Positions 39,572 to 51,795 of a stretch of DNA of 64,000 nucleotides are shown piece after piece (position 1 is the first letter of the stretch; the number at the start of each line of letters is the position of its first letter). Origin of the DNA: Acarospora socialis (taxonomy: Eukaryota; Ascomycota; Lecanoromycetes; Acarosporales; Acarosporaceae). Position numbers and translations under genes: made by a program. The stretch spans positions 248,001 to 312,000 of the forward strand of contig JAMYGW020000008.1 in assembly GCA_025617375.2 (NCBI GenBank), in the 5' to 3' direction. The notes below the pieces were generated by a model, which ran no database searches, was not told the DNA's origin, and was given only the letters and a program-made list of their open reading frames with translations.

Positions 39572-39739
39572 ATTATTTCTTCTTTCTTAGGTGTTAGTTC
39601 TCTAGAGTTTATTTAAGTGAAAGTATATATTTATTGTGTTCATCATCTGCTGACAATGCATTCAAAATTTAAAAATTAATTTTGTCTCACTGATATCATT
39701 TTTCATAAAGAAAATTCTGCACTCATTTTCTGTGATTAT

Positions 39740-40050
39740 TGTGTAAACATCAGTCTTTTTTGCATCATAATGTTGTCTGATTCTTTAATGTTTGTGAAGT
39801 ATGTTGAATGTGTGTATCAAGATTGTTTTTGTGTCAGTTTCTTTCTTGACTTTCTTGAGTCTGTTTACTTAAAAATTGAAAATAAACTTTCTCAGACTCT
39901 CAATAAGCAACTTTTCACACTTTTAATAAAAATTGCCAGATTGCAGAAAATCTTGAAACAATCTAAGACTCAAATAAACATCAAGACAAAGTATCTTGCT
40001 TAAAAGTTTACAGATAATAATGATGAAACAGAGAATAAAAATTTTCAATC
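39740..40050 (+). pseudogene. Antisense Cys-rich / coiled-coil frame of Gypsy-6
   Basis: Open at 39770-40003. A head with several cysteines (KYVECVYQDCFCVSF) is followed by a leucine-rich helix (IENKLSQTLNKQL, LIKIARLQKIL) with heptad-like spacing, and then by an acidic NNDETENK stretch. The amino-acid sequence has diverged from the Gypsy-1/3/4 versions but the plan is the same, which argues for a real protein in the ancestors. Confidence 0.6.
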
Positions 40051-41344
40051 ATTATTGCAACTAATCAATACAATATTCTTCTTTTTCTGAACTAATCTTA
40101 ACTTTTTTTCTCAAAATGTTAAAGTGTTCTCATGTAGTTCTTGAGATTTTCTCTAAATTTTTAAATATTTTTTAAGATATTATAATCTATTCATTTAATG
40201 AGATAGTAAGCTTTTTCTTTAATTATTCTCTTTTCTAAAATGTTTTTAACTTCATATTCTTCATTAAGTTTGACAAATGTTTCTGTAATTTGAAGTAATA
40301 TGAATTGATTGCAGTGCTGTAGTATGAATGCATAAAATATTGAGTGTATTCTCATTTCTTTGAGTAAGTTTAACTCATAACTTAATTTTTTGATGTTTCT
40401 TTTGATCTTAAAAGATTCAATGCTCTTGTTCTTCAGCTTCTTGCTTTTTTTCTTTGTGTGAATGTTGTTTATTTTTAAGTATATTCTCTTTTCTTCTTCA
40501 AATAATCTTGTCTTTATAGTTTATTTCATCTGCTGTTCAATTCATTTCATTAAATCTCAGTGTAATTTCTTTATTTGAACAATATTCAGAATTGTTTTCT
40601 GACTTCTTGATTTATGTATCTGTGAATCATGTTATATCTTTGAATTGTAGTCATAGTTTACATAGAAAAATGTTTTTCTTGTGATTTCATTTCTTGTATT
40701 GTTGTACACAAATTGTACTGTTGACAACAGTTGTATTCAGTTGTTCTGATTTTTCTTGATATAGTGTTTTAAGTATGCTTTTACTGTTTAATTCATTCAT
40801 TCACTCTGTTCATCTATTTGTGAATGATATACTGTCAACATCTTATGCTTTATTTCAAGTTCTGCTGTGAGCATTTTTAAAAATCTGCTTGTAAACAGCT
40901 TGTTTTTATTGATGATAAATTCTTTTAATAGTTCATGATTGCTAATTAATTCTTGCAGTATAATATATATCAATACTAATGCTGTTGCAGTTTCTTTTTG
41001 AATGAGATAAACATTGTATACTTGATTAATCTGTTCACTATAATTAATATACTATTGAATTTTATTTTTCATATAGAATTTTTTGATGATAATAACTTCA
41101 TAATGAAGTTCATAGTAACTGATTTTCATGATACATTCAATGTATTCAATCATGTTACTTCATCATATTACTTATCTCAGTTAATTTTATTTCTTCAGCA
41201 TGAATTGCACACAGTAATTATCTTAATGATTTAATTTCTAAAATTGTCAATATTGTGTTTTCTTTGCATTAAATGTTTTATGCATTTAACTTTTAGATAT
41301 TTATTAGTTCTGCTGTAATGATATATTTTAATAAGTTCTTTATT

Positions 41345-41638
41345 CATTATTATTATTATTATTCTTATTCTTACACTAAACTAGCTATGCTAAGCAGAAC
41401 TTCTCTTCAGTTCATATCTTAGAAAATTTTACAAGAATGAAAATCTAAGTTCATAATGTTCTTTGTATGAAAGTAGATTAAATGCAAAAGTTAAGTGAAT
41501 AAGATAAAAGATGAACAATTTTACTTTTAGTCATAGAGAATGCTGATCATAAATCAAAACTGACTTAGATGACTGTCACACACAATTCATTTAACAATCT
41601 TATAAATCAGCTCTTTGATAAACAGAAGTTGTATAAAA
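41345..41638 (-). mobile_element. LINE copy c: 3' end of the Tad1-like LINE
   Basis: Only about 290 bp. The TAA tail (read ATT on plus, 41345-41373) is followed by sequence matching copy a (5920-6180) and copy b (30390-30650, inverted). It interrupts Gypsy-6 integrase at the left and is itself cut by Copia-2 at the right. Confidence 0.85.
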
Positions 41639-41858
41639 TGTTGAGAAGTATGATGTTTTAACTGCTTTCATAATCTTAGTTGAAACTAGTGTCAAAAGTT
41701 ACTCATTACTCATATAGTCTGCATGACAGAGTATGTAAACAGACAATCTTTACAACTCATGTCAATCACTGTCAAGTTAACAGTGTATATTTCACTAAAT
41801 AGACAGTTAGTCAGCAGTATAGCACAAGTATTCTTTATATTTTTCAATAAATTTAACA
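41639..41858 (+). repeat. Copia-2 5' LTR
   Basis: 220 bp beginning TGTTGAGAAGTATG and ending TTTAACA. Confidence 0.92.
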
Positions 41859-41921
41859 GATTATGAGTTCAGATTAACAAGAAGTGTTTTAAAGAAAGTG
41901 CATACTGTTTTAGTGTCTTGA

Positions 41922-42136
41922 TAGCTTGATATGAGAACTCAAAGATTAAGCAAAACAAGTATTACTGATCATCAATATGAAGCTTTAAGATTGAGTAAAA
42001 CAATATTTCTTGACAGTCAATACAGAACTCAAAGATTGAGCAAAATGACACTTTCAGCACTCAATATGAGACTCAAAGATTGAGTAAAACAAGATATATC
42101 AGTGACTTGATACAATACTCAACAGTTGAACAAAAC
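41922..42136 (+). repeat. Five tandem hairpin repeats in the Copia-2 leader
   Basis: Same position, number and unit length as in Copia-1. The core CTCAAAGATTGAG, a self-complementary stem with an AGA loop, is intact in units three and four. Confidence 0.85.
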
Positions 42137-45100
42137 AAACATACATACTTTTTCTTTTTCTTATTTACATTATCTTCTTCTGTACATCTTATTAGTTAAC
42201 TTTATTTATTTTTTATATTATGTATCAACTGTCATCAAAAGCTACATCATAAATTTCAACAACTCTTTCATAAAACAGTGACTCATCTCAATGCTCAGTC
42301 ACAAGAACTGCAATCAATGATTCATTTTCATGAGAAGATAACTGATAAATGAAGATTTATGATACACTGTTAAAATCTCAGTAATTAATATTTCAATTAA
42401 TGACTTCTTCTTTTTTCTCAGCAATCTTAACTTTAAAAGTTAAAAGTTCAACATAAAAACTCTGTACTAACTCATCATCTATATTAGTGCAGATGATCAG
42501 AAGTACATTGCAGACAAAATTAATGCAAAAAATATTTGAAATATCTTGAAATTCAAATACAGAAAGAAGCTGCAGATCACTGAAAAACAATATTTAATGA
42601 AGTTTATTGAATACAGAATGTCAACAAATGTATTTATTAATGAAGTATGAACATATCTCAGCAAGCTTGACAGAAAGATTGTAGTCATTTAGTCTGATAT
42701 AATCAATTTATTCAAGTTTGAGTAACAACTTCAGACATTTCTTCAAGTATTATTTGAGAATTACACAGTGATCTGCAACACAATTAACACTTAAAATATT
42801 TTAAACATTGAGAGAGATCTGCAGAAACTTTCAGAAAAAAAGATACAATTAAAAATTATTGAGACTATCTTGTGAACAGATTGATGCAAAGAGAAAAACT
42901 CAACACACTTATATCAGCATGATGTAAAATATCATTATTGAAGATCATCAAACTTTAATAATGATTGTTCTTCTTTTCAGCATAAATCAGTTAAATATCT
43001 TCTTTACTGCAATTCTCATCATATCTAAGACTGTGAATATCTTTCTGCTGCTTGCAAGAATGTTGAGTTAAGAAAATTATTTATCTCAATCATAGTTAAG
43101 TTAATCAGAAAGTCAGACAAGTTGTCTGCAAACAACTCACATTATAAAAATAAAATGAAATTCAAGCACAAGAACAGAAAGCATAAAGTTTTTGATACTG
43201 AAATTGAGAAAAACAGTGACTCATTCTCATCTAAGTTTAACACAGAGAAAGACAATAAGATTGTTACTTTATTTAAGAAAGTTATCAGTAAAATATTCAG
43301 CTCTGAATGAATTGTGAACTGTAAATACTTCATATACATAATTGATTAATGTTAACTCTTCAGTGATTTCTTAATACACATATGATGTTGACAAATTAAA
43401 GTTAAGAAAAAACACTTATATTCACATTACTATAAAGTTGCAGTCATACAGAACAAATTTAGAAACTTTATGAATCTGAGTTCAATACTTTATGTATTTG
43501 AACTAGAAGTCAATCTTTTGTCAAGAAAGCAAATATGTAAAGTGAAATTGCAGAAAAGCTTTGATCAGCACAGTCTTTACATGTGAAATAAATATAACAA
43601 TATCATAATAGAAGTGCTCAAGTGAAACTGTGTTTACATAGTTAAATACATTGCAAAAAAACTGAATGAGTTTGCTTTATTATTCATTATACATGTGTCA
43701 TTCAATTCAGAGATAATTCTTTCAGTTGCAGTATCAGATGTGAACTCTCAGACATAAACTGATTCATTAAACTCTGTTGATACTTCATCTTCTGCTGACA
43801 CTTCATTTTTAAGTGAGAAAATTAAGATTTACAAGCTGTGACATCAACAATTTATTCATTTTAATCTCACAAAGTTTCATGATCTTCACAAAGTCACAAT
43901 TCTTAAAAAATCAATTCTCATTGCTGAAGACAAGAAGAACATCTGTGAAGTTTGTGCTCTCATTAAGATTGTCAATCAGTAAGAACATAATGTGAATGAA
44001 AAAAAAATCAACATTCTTGTTTTAATTTTCATTAACATATGCAGTTTCTTATCTCTGTCATTTGTTGAACATCAGTATTTTCTGAAGATTGTGAACAACT
44101 ACTTTTGAAAAACATAAACAATATTGTTAAAGTAATGTAATAATGCTTCACAGAAACTGCAAAAGTGACAATTAAAGATTGAGTTTCAAATTGATGTGAA
44201 AGTGCTTGCTGTATAAAGTAACAATGTTACAAAATTAAAATTAATTCTGAATGACTGATGCAGATTCTTTGACATTACACTGCAGTACACTGTGTTTTAC
44301 ATATTTATTCAGAATGATGTTGCTGAAAAAGTTATTTATATTACTGAGAATTCAGTGCACATCATGATCAAAGAAACAGAATTTTCAATAAAATTTTAAG
44401 TGAAAACAGCATGAACAGATGTCTATCTTCACAATTGAACAGTAACTGATCTTTTAATTAATAATAGATAAACAACTTTAAAGAAGATCTTCATTGATGT
44501 ACAGCTGTTTATTGATTACATTTGTGTTTGAAGTTGCAAATACTACTTTTATGTTGATCTTAAGTTGTTATTGAAAAGCAGACAGAACAAATTCATGAAT
44601 TAAGAATGAGTGAAAATTTTCATGAACTATATAAATAAAATTACAAAATAATATCTGCTTTAAGTCTCAGATCTTAAGCAGATCATCAAGAATTATGTTA
44701 TGAAGTTTGCTGAGAATGAAAAGAAAAATATTGTTGATCTCAAACTGCAAAAATAGACATTGAATATTCTGTCTGAACAAAAGTCAGTTGAATGATTATA
44801 AAAAAAATATAATCATCATAAATCTTACAGCATCTACAACTCTGTCTACTGTTTCTGAACAAACTTACAAATTTAGATTCATGAGTTTAGATGACAAAAA
44901 AAAGTTCAAGTTAACTGTAAACAATTTTGACACATTTTCATCAGACATTTATATGATGAATAAATTAATCACAGTTAACTTAAACAAATCACAGACAAGT
45001 GAACAAAATGAGATTAAGCAGTTTTTACATATTGAAGTTTCTGTCAGCAAAGCACTGAATATTTTAACTGAAAAAGTTAAAACATTCTTGTGCATCAAGA

Positions 45101-46870
45101 TTTCAAAGAGAAAACAGAATGATAATGATAAAAACTCTGACAAACTTATAATTAAAATATCATGAATTATGTTGATATTCACAGTATTCATTGCAGATAA
45201 TAAGAAAGACACTAAGAACATTAAATCTGACATTTTCATGTTTGTCATCTATGTTGAAGCAGTGAGAGACTCAGTTTGAAAAAAGATGTAAAAAGATGTT
45301 ATTTATGCAGAATTAATGATTCTGACAGTCAATAGAACATAAAAAGAAATTATGTTATCAAAGAACACAAATATAGTGATCAGCAAATGAATGTTCAAAC
45401 TTAAACTGAACACTGATGAATTTCTGAACAAGTTTAAGACAAGAGTTATGATGAGAGATTTCTCATAAATGTATAACATTAATTATAAGAACATCTTTAC
45501 ATCTACAATTAAGTTCAACACTTTTTGAGTCTTTTTTATCATCATTGTTTTTAAGAATCTTAAATGTCATCAGATAAACATTAATAATGTTTTCACAAAA
45601 TATTTTCTTAAAAAGATCATCTACATGACAGCTTCTTCTGAAGTTCAAGTTGCATTTAACTATGTACTATGTATATTGTGTAGTTTTTATGATCTGAAGT
45701 AAATTACATAAAACTGACATAAATGATGTATTACTGATCTGTACAAACTAAATTTTCATTAAAATAATACTGACTCATGTTTTTTCATCAATAACATCAA
45801 AAGAATCATGTTACTTCTTTATATAAATAATATGATTGTAGTTTCAACAAATTTAACACATGTTCTTTGATTCAAAAAAGCTCTTATGAAGTTATTCAAA
45901 GTTAAGAACTTGAAGAAGATACAGAAAATTCTTAACATATAAATTATACACAATCACAAGAGAAGAATTCTACATCTAAATCAAACTCACTATGTAAATA
46001 AGATGTTAAAAAATCTTCATATGTGATCTGATAAGCATAAGATCACAATGATTTTACTCAATAAATATAATGTTTTTCATTTCATCAACTCAGCTGATCA
46101 AAGAATAAATTAAAGACAATATTAACATATAATTGAAAGTCTGATGTATACAGTGATTCATATTCAACTGAACATCATTTTTACTTTAAACTGATTAAGT
46201 CAGTATTTTAGTGATTTTGCAGAACATCATGAACATGCACTTAAGAAACTGCTGTAATATGTGAGATTAATCATCAATTTTAACATTGTGTACAAACTCA
46301 GTGAGAGTTAAGTCATATTTAAATACTTTAACTTCAACTATGTATCAGACAAACAAGATTGAAAGTCAATTCTAAAACATATATATGTGCTTGAAGACAA
46401 ATCAATATTATAAAAAAATCAAAAACAGAAGTTTGTTGTCATCTCAATTACAGAGACTGAATACATGATTATGTCAATATGTGTAAAGACTGAAGTCTGA
46501 CTTACACAGATACTGCAAGACATGAATATAAACAAGTATCTTGAAGACAATTCATATTATGTAAACATCAAAAAGAATGAAGTTCATCAAGCAGTTTCAT
46601 CTCTTCAGCTCAAGAAAGACAATCAGATTGTTTTAATTCTGATTAAGAATGTATATGTGTATGAGTGATTAAAATACATTAACATTGTCTATCATTATAT
46701 TTGTAATCTGCACAAGTGAAATTAAATTGATGTGAACTTTGTGCTCAGTCAAGACATAATAACTGATGAACTAATCAAGCTTTTATTTAAATGAATCTTT
46801 AAGCACTTTGTTGAATAACTGAGACTTATTGTTAGTGAAAGTCAATAGATGCAGTGTCACTGAGTGAAAA

Positions 46871-47090
46871 TATTGAGAAATGTGATGTTCTAACTGCTTT
46901 CATAATCTTAGTTAAAATTAATGTCAAAAGTTACTCATCACTATATAGTCTGCATGACAGAGTATGTGAACAGACAATCTTTACAATTCACATTAATTAT
47001 GATCAAAGTCAACAGTGTACATTTCATTAGATAGACAGTTAGCAAACAGTATAGCATAAGTATTCTTTATATCTTTCAGTAAATTCAACA
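46871..47090 (+). repeat. Copia-2 3' LTR
   Basis: 220 bp, ending TTCAACA at the W RT remnant. Confidence 0.92.
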
Positions 47091-47414
47091 ATATAGTTAT
47101 TTTTTCATGTATTTTATCAGACTATATTGCTTATCTACATTAAGTCTTCAATCTGTTTCAGAATCTTGATATCAGTTTAAAATTTAGAAAATTCTATTTA
47201 GATTATTCAACTGTTATACTACTAAATCAATGAGTAAATGTTTTAGAACTTATTATTGTCATTGAAAAGATTCAAATAATTGCTGATCTTCAATTTCTAA
47301 TTACATTAAAGATTTTAAAGATGTATCTAGATTTAATAGACTGACTTTGTTCTTATATATTTTATTATGCTTAAATCATCACATCACTGCAAGCAAGAAA
47401 GACAGCTTTGACAA
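47091..47414 (+). pseudogene. Gypsy W: end of the RT connection domain
   Basis: Translation shows the conserved strand order of the connection region in this Gypsy family (ALELIIV, KIQIIADLQF, LKMYLDLI, LQARKTA near 47225-47410). The same block is seen in U on the minus strand. V interrupts it at 47415 and RNase H follows V. Confidence 0.7.
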
Positions 47415-47578
47415 TGTTAGAGTGTAAATCTAAGCTATGTGATTCAAGTTATAATATATAAGTAAGTTAAGAAAGTAAGTGAGTAAAGAAAAGTGTAATC
47501 ACAATATATATGAAGATACTTAATAATCATGCTTAGTAATCATGACATTATAATGTGAAGAGATCTTGTTTCATAATA
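47415..47578 (-). repeat. Element V LTR, left
   Basis: 164 bp beginning TGTTAGAGTGTAAATCTAAG, almost identical to 48716-48879. Confidence 0.92.
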
Positions 47579-47736
47579 TATGTCTTTTTTAAAAACAAAA
47601 GATAGCATCCTCACTGTAATAACTAATTTCTATAACTATGTTCTACATTCATCTGATGTTTCATCTGCTTTAGAACTTATTATATTTCATTCTCATGATT
47701 TCATCATTGTTGTGTGAGTGTGAGTAGAAAATGTGA

Positions 47737-48050
47737 CATGCGCAAAAAGGCTGTTTTTGAGTGCAAATTTGATGTAAATAAAAATGTGTTGTAGTCATAA
47801 ACAAGAGTAAAAATGAGTGAAATTAAGTGCAAAATTGAGTACAAAATCAACAAAACAAAAAAATAAAGACTGATAACAAGCTGTGTCAAAAAAACATCAA
47901 TTTGTATGTGTTTTTGATGTAAATCAAAACATGTTGTAGCTATAGGAATGAGTGTGAAATTGAGTTTGAAATTGATGAAATGAATGAATAAAAACTAGTA
48001 ATTAGTCATGTCAAAAAGACATCAATTTGTATGCATTTTTGACATCAAAA
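47737..48050. repeat. Degenerate tandem repeat inside V, period about 130 bp
   Basis: Two full units and part of a third share blocks such as 'tttttgatgtaaat', 'tgttgtag' and 'acatcaatttgtatg' (for example 47752 and 47912, 47893 and 48018). The first unit contains the only CpG I noticed (47738-47741, tgcgca). Confidence 0.65.
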
Positions 48051-48280
48051 GAAACAAGATATCACCATATGAAGATTTTGATTTGAGATGTTTATGCTGT
48101 CTGAATTGAACATGAAGACAGTTACATGAGTGTGTAATCTCAGATGAAAAAAAGAAGTCATTTTCACTAGATATTTAGTTTGTAACAAACTCTTTGTGAT
48201 CATGTCTAAGCATGATATTGTTGTCATAACTAAGCATAATATTGTCACTAGATTTTAAGCAATGAATTTAATAAAGATCT

Positions 48281-48480
48281 TCATAACAGTGATCTTGACA
48301 GAGATCTCATCAAAGATTTCATTGAAGAATTTGACAATGAGAATCTTAACAACAAACTTGATAGAGATCTCAATAGAGATCTCAGTGAAAGACTCAACAA
48401 GAATCTCAGCAAAGAACTCAATAAAGATCTTGATAAAGATCTCAGTGAAGAACTCAATAAAGATCTCAATAGAGGTCTCA
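48281..48480 (-). repeat. 15-bp minisatellite with coding-like five-residue repeat in V
   Basis: Variants of ctcaataaagatctc recur in phase every 15 bases over about 200 bp. On the minus strand (the inferred sense strand of V) the frame reads as repeated five-residue units such as EIFIE-FFTEI-FIKIF, preceded further upstream by MSCAHQITQAMNS (near 48612). On the plus strand the same tract is also open for 79 codons. A 15-bp period keeps both strands in frame, so openness alone is weak evidence of coding. Confidence 0.7.
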
Positions 48481-48715
48481 GGTGAAAGAAGACTGTATTA
48501 ATGAAAAACTTGTGTGATTACTTTTTTGATGACTTCTTTGATAATAGTCTTGATTTCTTTGTGTGTGAGTGAGTTCATTGCTTGAGTGATTTGATGAGCA
48601 CAAGACATTGTCTTTTGTATGAGAAATTACTAGTAAATGAAAACTAGATGTAGAAACTTAATCAGTTTAATAAAAGAATCAAGCATTAAGAATTTGTGCA
48701 GTTGATGCTATCAAT

Positions 48716-48879
48716 TGTTAGAGTGTAAATCTAAGCTATGTGATTCAAGTTATAATATATAAGTAAGTTAAGCAAGTAAGTGAGTAAAGAGAGATGTAAT
48801 CACTATATATGTGAAGATGCTTAGTAATCATGCTTAATAAGCATGACATCACAATGTGAAGAGATCTTGTCTCATAACA
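48716..48879 (-). repeat. Element V LTR, right
   Basis: 164 bp, ending CATAACA, followed by GATAA. Confidence 0.92.
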
Positions 48880-48959
48880 GATAAAAACTTCATTAAAAGA
48901 AAATGCATGAAAGCAGCATACTTGTTACATCATTATCAATATCTTTACAAAGAAAGAAA

Positions 48960-49500
48960 TTCATATCTTTAAAACTCTTCAGAATCTATTTGCAATATCT
49001 ACTTTTTTTGCTCTTTTTGACTCAGAATAACATCTCTATATTAATGTGAATGCATTTAAGCAGTATGACTTTGACATCATTATGTATCATGTTAAAAACA
49101 ACTCAAACTCAGCTGCAGTATTTGATGCAAAGACTGCAGAGTTTTTATATTAAAAGATTCAATTAATTTTGTTTCTAAGCAAGCTGTTGACTTTTGCTGA
49201 AAGAAATTATTGATTTACAAAAATGAAAATAGTCAGTTTGATTTGAGTAATTCAGAAAACAAAACATCTTATTAAATCTGTTTCTGAAAGCATCATAGTC
49301 TTTATGAATTACTTAGTAATAACTTTAATTGCATGTTAGACTTATCTTATGACAATGATGTTGATTAACAAGTTAAATCTATAACTTGTACACACATCAC
49401 AGTATCTCAAACAATTTAATCTAGATGTACAACATCAGTCTAAAAAAATTCATCTTGTTCTCAACACTCTATTAAGATTACTAGATGATATAAACAATAA
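48960..49500 (+). pseudogene. Gypsy W RNase H region
   Basis: Recognisable blocks in order: FALFDSE, LYINVNAFKQYDFD (the first catalytic Asp area), ILFLSKLLTFAERNY, VFMNYL and YLKQFNLDV, as in the RNase H of this Gypsy family and in U (60960-60500 minus). Broken. Confidence 0.75.
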
Positions 49501-49829
49501 AAAGAAGACTGATAACATTGACAATCTCAATGATTTAATGATAAAATTTTATCATATTACTCTGATAAAACTAACAGACAATTTCAAACAACATCTGTGA
49601 AACATATACAAAAACAATACTCAATGAAAAAAAATACTGAATATAATCAAGCTGACAGATCAGTCTTAATATAATTAGTTTTGTCAAAATTAGTTAAATG
49701 ATGAAAACACCTTGAACATAATCAACAAAGACATCACAAAAGAATTAGTCAATTTGCATTTTGTGTACTGAAATAGTCTTATTTACTATATTGATGAAAT
49801 CAACAGTCATGAATGTCTATGTATACTTA

Positions 49830-50770
49830 GCTGTTTCAAAAAGAAGATATTTGAACTAGCACACAATCAACAACATCATAATAAATTTTACAGAACATAC
49901 AAACACATATCAGCTTTCTTATTTCTGTATTATCTTATCAGACATTTAAAAGTCTATATTATGTATTGCTCTAAATGCAATATTAATCAAATAAAGCATC
50001 ACACTTCTTATAAAGTTCTACATCTTATACTAATATTATTGATACTGTTTCATACTATTATCATGAATTTTATTCTCATCTTATCATCAGTCAATTCAGA
50101 TCAATTCAACAGCATTTTTACAGTCACAAATAAGTTTACAAAGTATATATTGCTTCTACTCAACAGATTTATCAATATAGCTTTAAATTGAGTCAATATT
50201 CTTTTATTTGTTTTGATAAATTATGACTAAGATATATTTTGACAAATTATCAGTGATCACAATAAAAAGTTCTTGTCATCATTCTGACACATCATTTCTG
50301 AGTGTTTAGATATTAAGCTTCTCACTTTCACTGTTTATTATTCACAAACTGACAGTCAGTTTAAGTGTACAAATCAGATAGTGAAAATCACTCTTTATTA
50401 TTATTTTATCTTGAATTCTGACAAAAACTTCATCACAGTACTGTTATATCTTTAAGAAAGTCTTAATAACAGCAGAAACTTGTTTATCAATTATATTTTT
50501 AACAAACTGATCTATAGTTTTTGAACAAATAACATTCTCAATAATTTCATTGACATTGCATCAGAAAATTACAGCAGACTTCATTAAATTTACTGCAAAC
50601 AGACAGAACAAGCTATTATCTTTGTAAATATCATGTTTAAATCTTACTATGACACTTCACACAAATCAATCAATCTCAAGAAAGAATCATTAATCTACTT
50701 ATGTTTATTTCATGATTATATCATATCAGATTTCACAAACTGCAAGCTGTTAAATTAGTGACTTAATTCA
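49830..50770 (+). pseudogene. Gypsy W integrase region
   Basis: The zinc-binding HH start (LAHNQQHHNKFYRTY near 49857) and CSKCNINQIKHH give the HHCC domain. The core begins with FHTIIMNFILILS and TVTNKFTKY (50055-50145). The rest of the core follows to about 50770. Broken. Confidence 0.8.
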
Positions 50771-50939
50771 TTTTGAATCTTAAAATGCATTGATTAACTT
50801 GCTTATCAACTTAAACTATTATTTACTATGTGCATTCACTCTGTTGTGTTGATTGTGCAGTTAGAATTGATCTTTAAAAACAACTCATATAAACATTAAC
50901 TGAATATGAATTCTTCATCTGTTAAAAACAACAACATTA

Positions 50940-51140
50940 TCAAAGATATTGAATCATTCTTCTACAAAATTGAGCATTTACTAGATAAATGAATTATACA
51001 TTGTAAATATAGTCAAACTATAATAAAATATCTGATCAAATAAAAGAAATATAATCATAATCACAATGCATAATATAATATGAAGAATCTGACTGATATT
51101 AAGAAACTTGTGAAAAACTATAAAAGATGTCATTTAAACA
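50940..51140 (+). pseudogene. Gypsy W chromodomain
   Basis: YKIEHLLDK, then YLIK.KKYNHNHNA, then NMKNLTDIKKLVKNY fits the three strands and C-terminal helix of a chromodomain at the end of a Gypsy integrase. U has an equivalent on the minus strand. Confidence 0.7.
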
Positions 51141-51189
51141 GATAGAGCTTCAAGCTTCTCATTACATCACTTATTTATAAAGTAATCAT

Positions 51190-51530
51190 CAGATCAATCT
51201 GACTCTGATTTGATCTGACTTGATTATGATTCAACTTGCAAGTCAGATTAGAAATTTTGATCTGTGAATCAAGTCAAAATCAAATTAATTACTCTAATCT
51301 GATTTGTGAGTCAATTAGAGTCAGAATATATACTATTAATAGAAATTTTAAGTCTCAATCTATTGATCTAGAGCTAGACTTGTTAAAAATAAGTGTTAAA
51401 TATACTATATTTAGTATGAACAAATTGTCAAGCCTGATCTAATCTGATTCTAACCTGATCTGTGAGTCAGATCAGATCAAAATTCTAGATCTGACTTGAT
51501 TTGACTTAACTCAATAATCATTTTACTTAT
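51190..51530. repeat. GATCTGACTTGA-type repeats with a palindrome, W 3' region
   Basis: Many variants of aatctgat, gatctgacttga and tgtgagtcaga occur. The perfect palindrome CTGATCTG-tgagt-CAGATCAG lies at 51455-51475. TGAGTCA occurs at 51307-51313 and 51463-51469. Two CC pairs survive here. It lies between the chromodomain and the 3' LTR. Confidence 0.7.
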
Positions 51531-51795
51531 CTATCTTGTTGCAATTTCTACAGCTGTGACATCATCTTCTTACTCAAAATGATTCAGCTATACACTTCTT
51601 GTTGAAGACTTCATCACTTTTTTTTATCTTTACTAATATTATAAAATTCATCTGATGTATCAGTCTGATCTATTTTATTGTTAACAACTATCTTTACATC
51701 TATTTTATAACAAATTTTCTTTGTTTAATTACTTGATGTAATCAAATATCAAAATATCTCAACAAAATTGTCAGCTTCTTTAAAACAGAATAGAT

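Larger units (their letters stand above)
39247..41344 (-). mobile_element. Gypsy-6: truncated 3' part of a Ty3/Gypsy chromovirus
   Basis: The 3' LTR lies at the left (39247-39571, reading TGTAATATTCTG to AATTATAACA). Then follow the 3' non-coding region with an antisense Cys-rich frame, the chromodomain (about 40260-40090) and integrase on minus (up to 41344). LINE copy c cuts the integrase. RT, protease, gag and the 5' LTR are not present anywhere near. Broken. Confidence 0.85.
41639..47090 (+). mobile_element. Copia-2: complete but broken Ty1/Copia LTR retrotransposon
   Basis: The 5452-bp element is closely related to Copia-1 over its whole length. LTRs are 220 bp each (41639-41858 and 46871-47090). 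The same five tandem leader hairpins, gag, protease, integrase, RT (near 45818) and RNase H (near 46330) follow in order. Unlike Copia-1 it has no matching target duplication: the left flank is TAAAA in LINE c and the right flank is ATATA in W. The LTRs probably come from two insertions joined by recombination. Broken many times. Confidence 0.9.
47415..48879 (-). mobile_element. Element V: 1465-bp miniature LTR element (TRIM-like)
   Basis: 164-bp LTRs (47415-47578 and 48716-48879) are flanked by GACAA (47410-47414) and GATAA (48880-48884), which differ by one C/T. It is inserted in W between RT and RNase H. The interior of about 1.1 kb has no gag, protease or pol. The sequence inside the right LTR (gttgatgctatcaat) is the inverted presumed primer-binding site of W and Y, so the element is probably minus-oriented and mobilised by the W/U family. 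The interior keeps several GG/CC pairs and the only CpG noticed in the window, so it is less decayed than its host. Confidence 0.85.

Noticed and set aside
48281-48480. CRISPR array
   Set aside because: Units are 15 bp, run directly into each other without spacers, and show a codon-like phase; the context is an LTR element in a fungal-type region.
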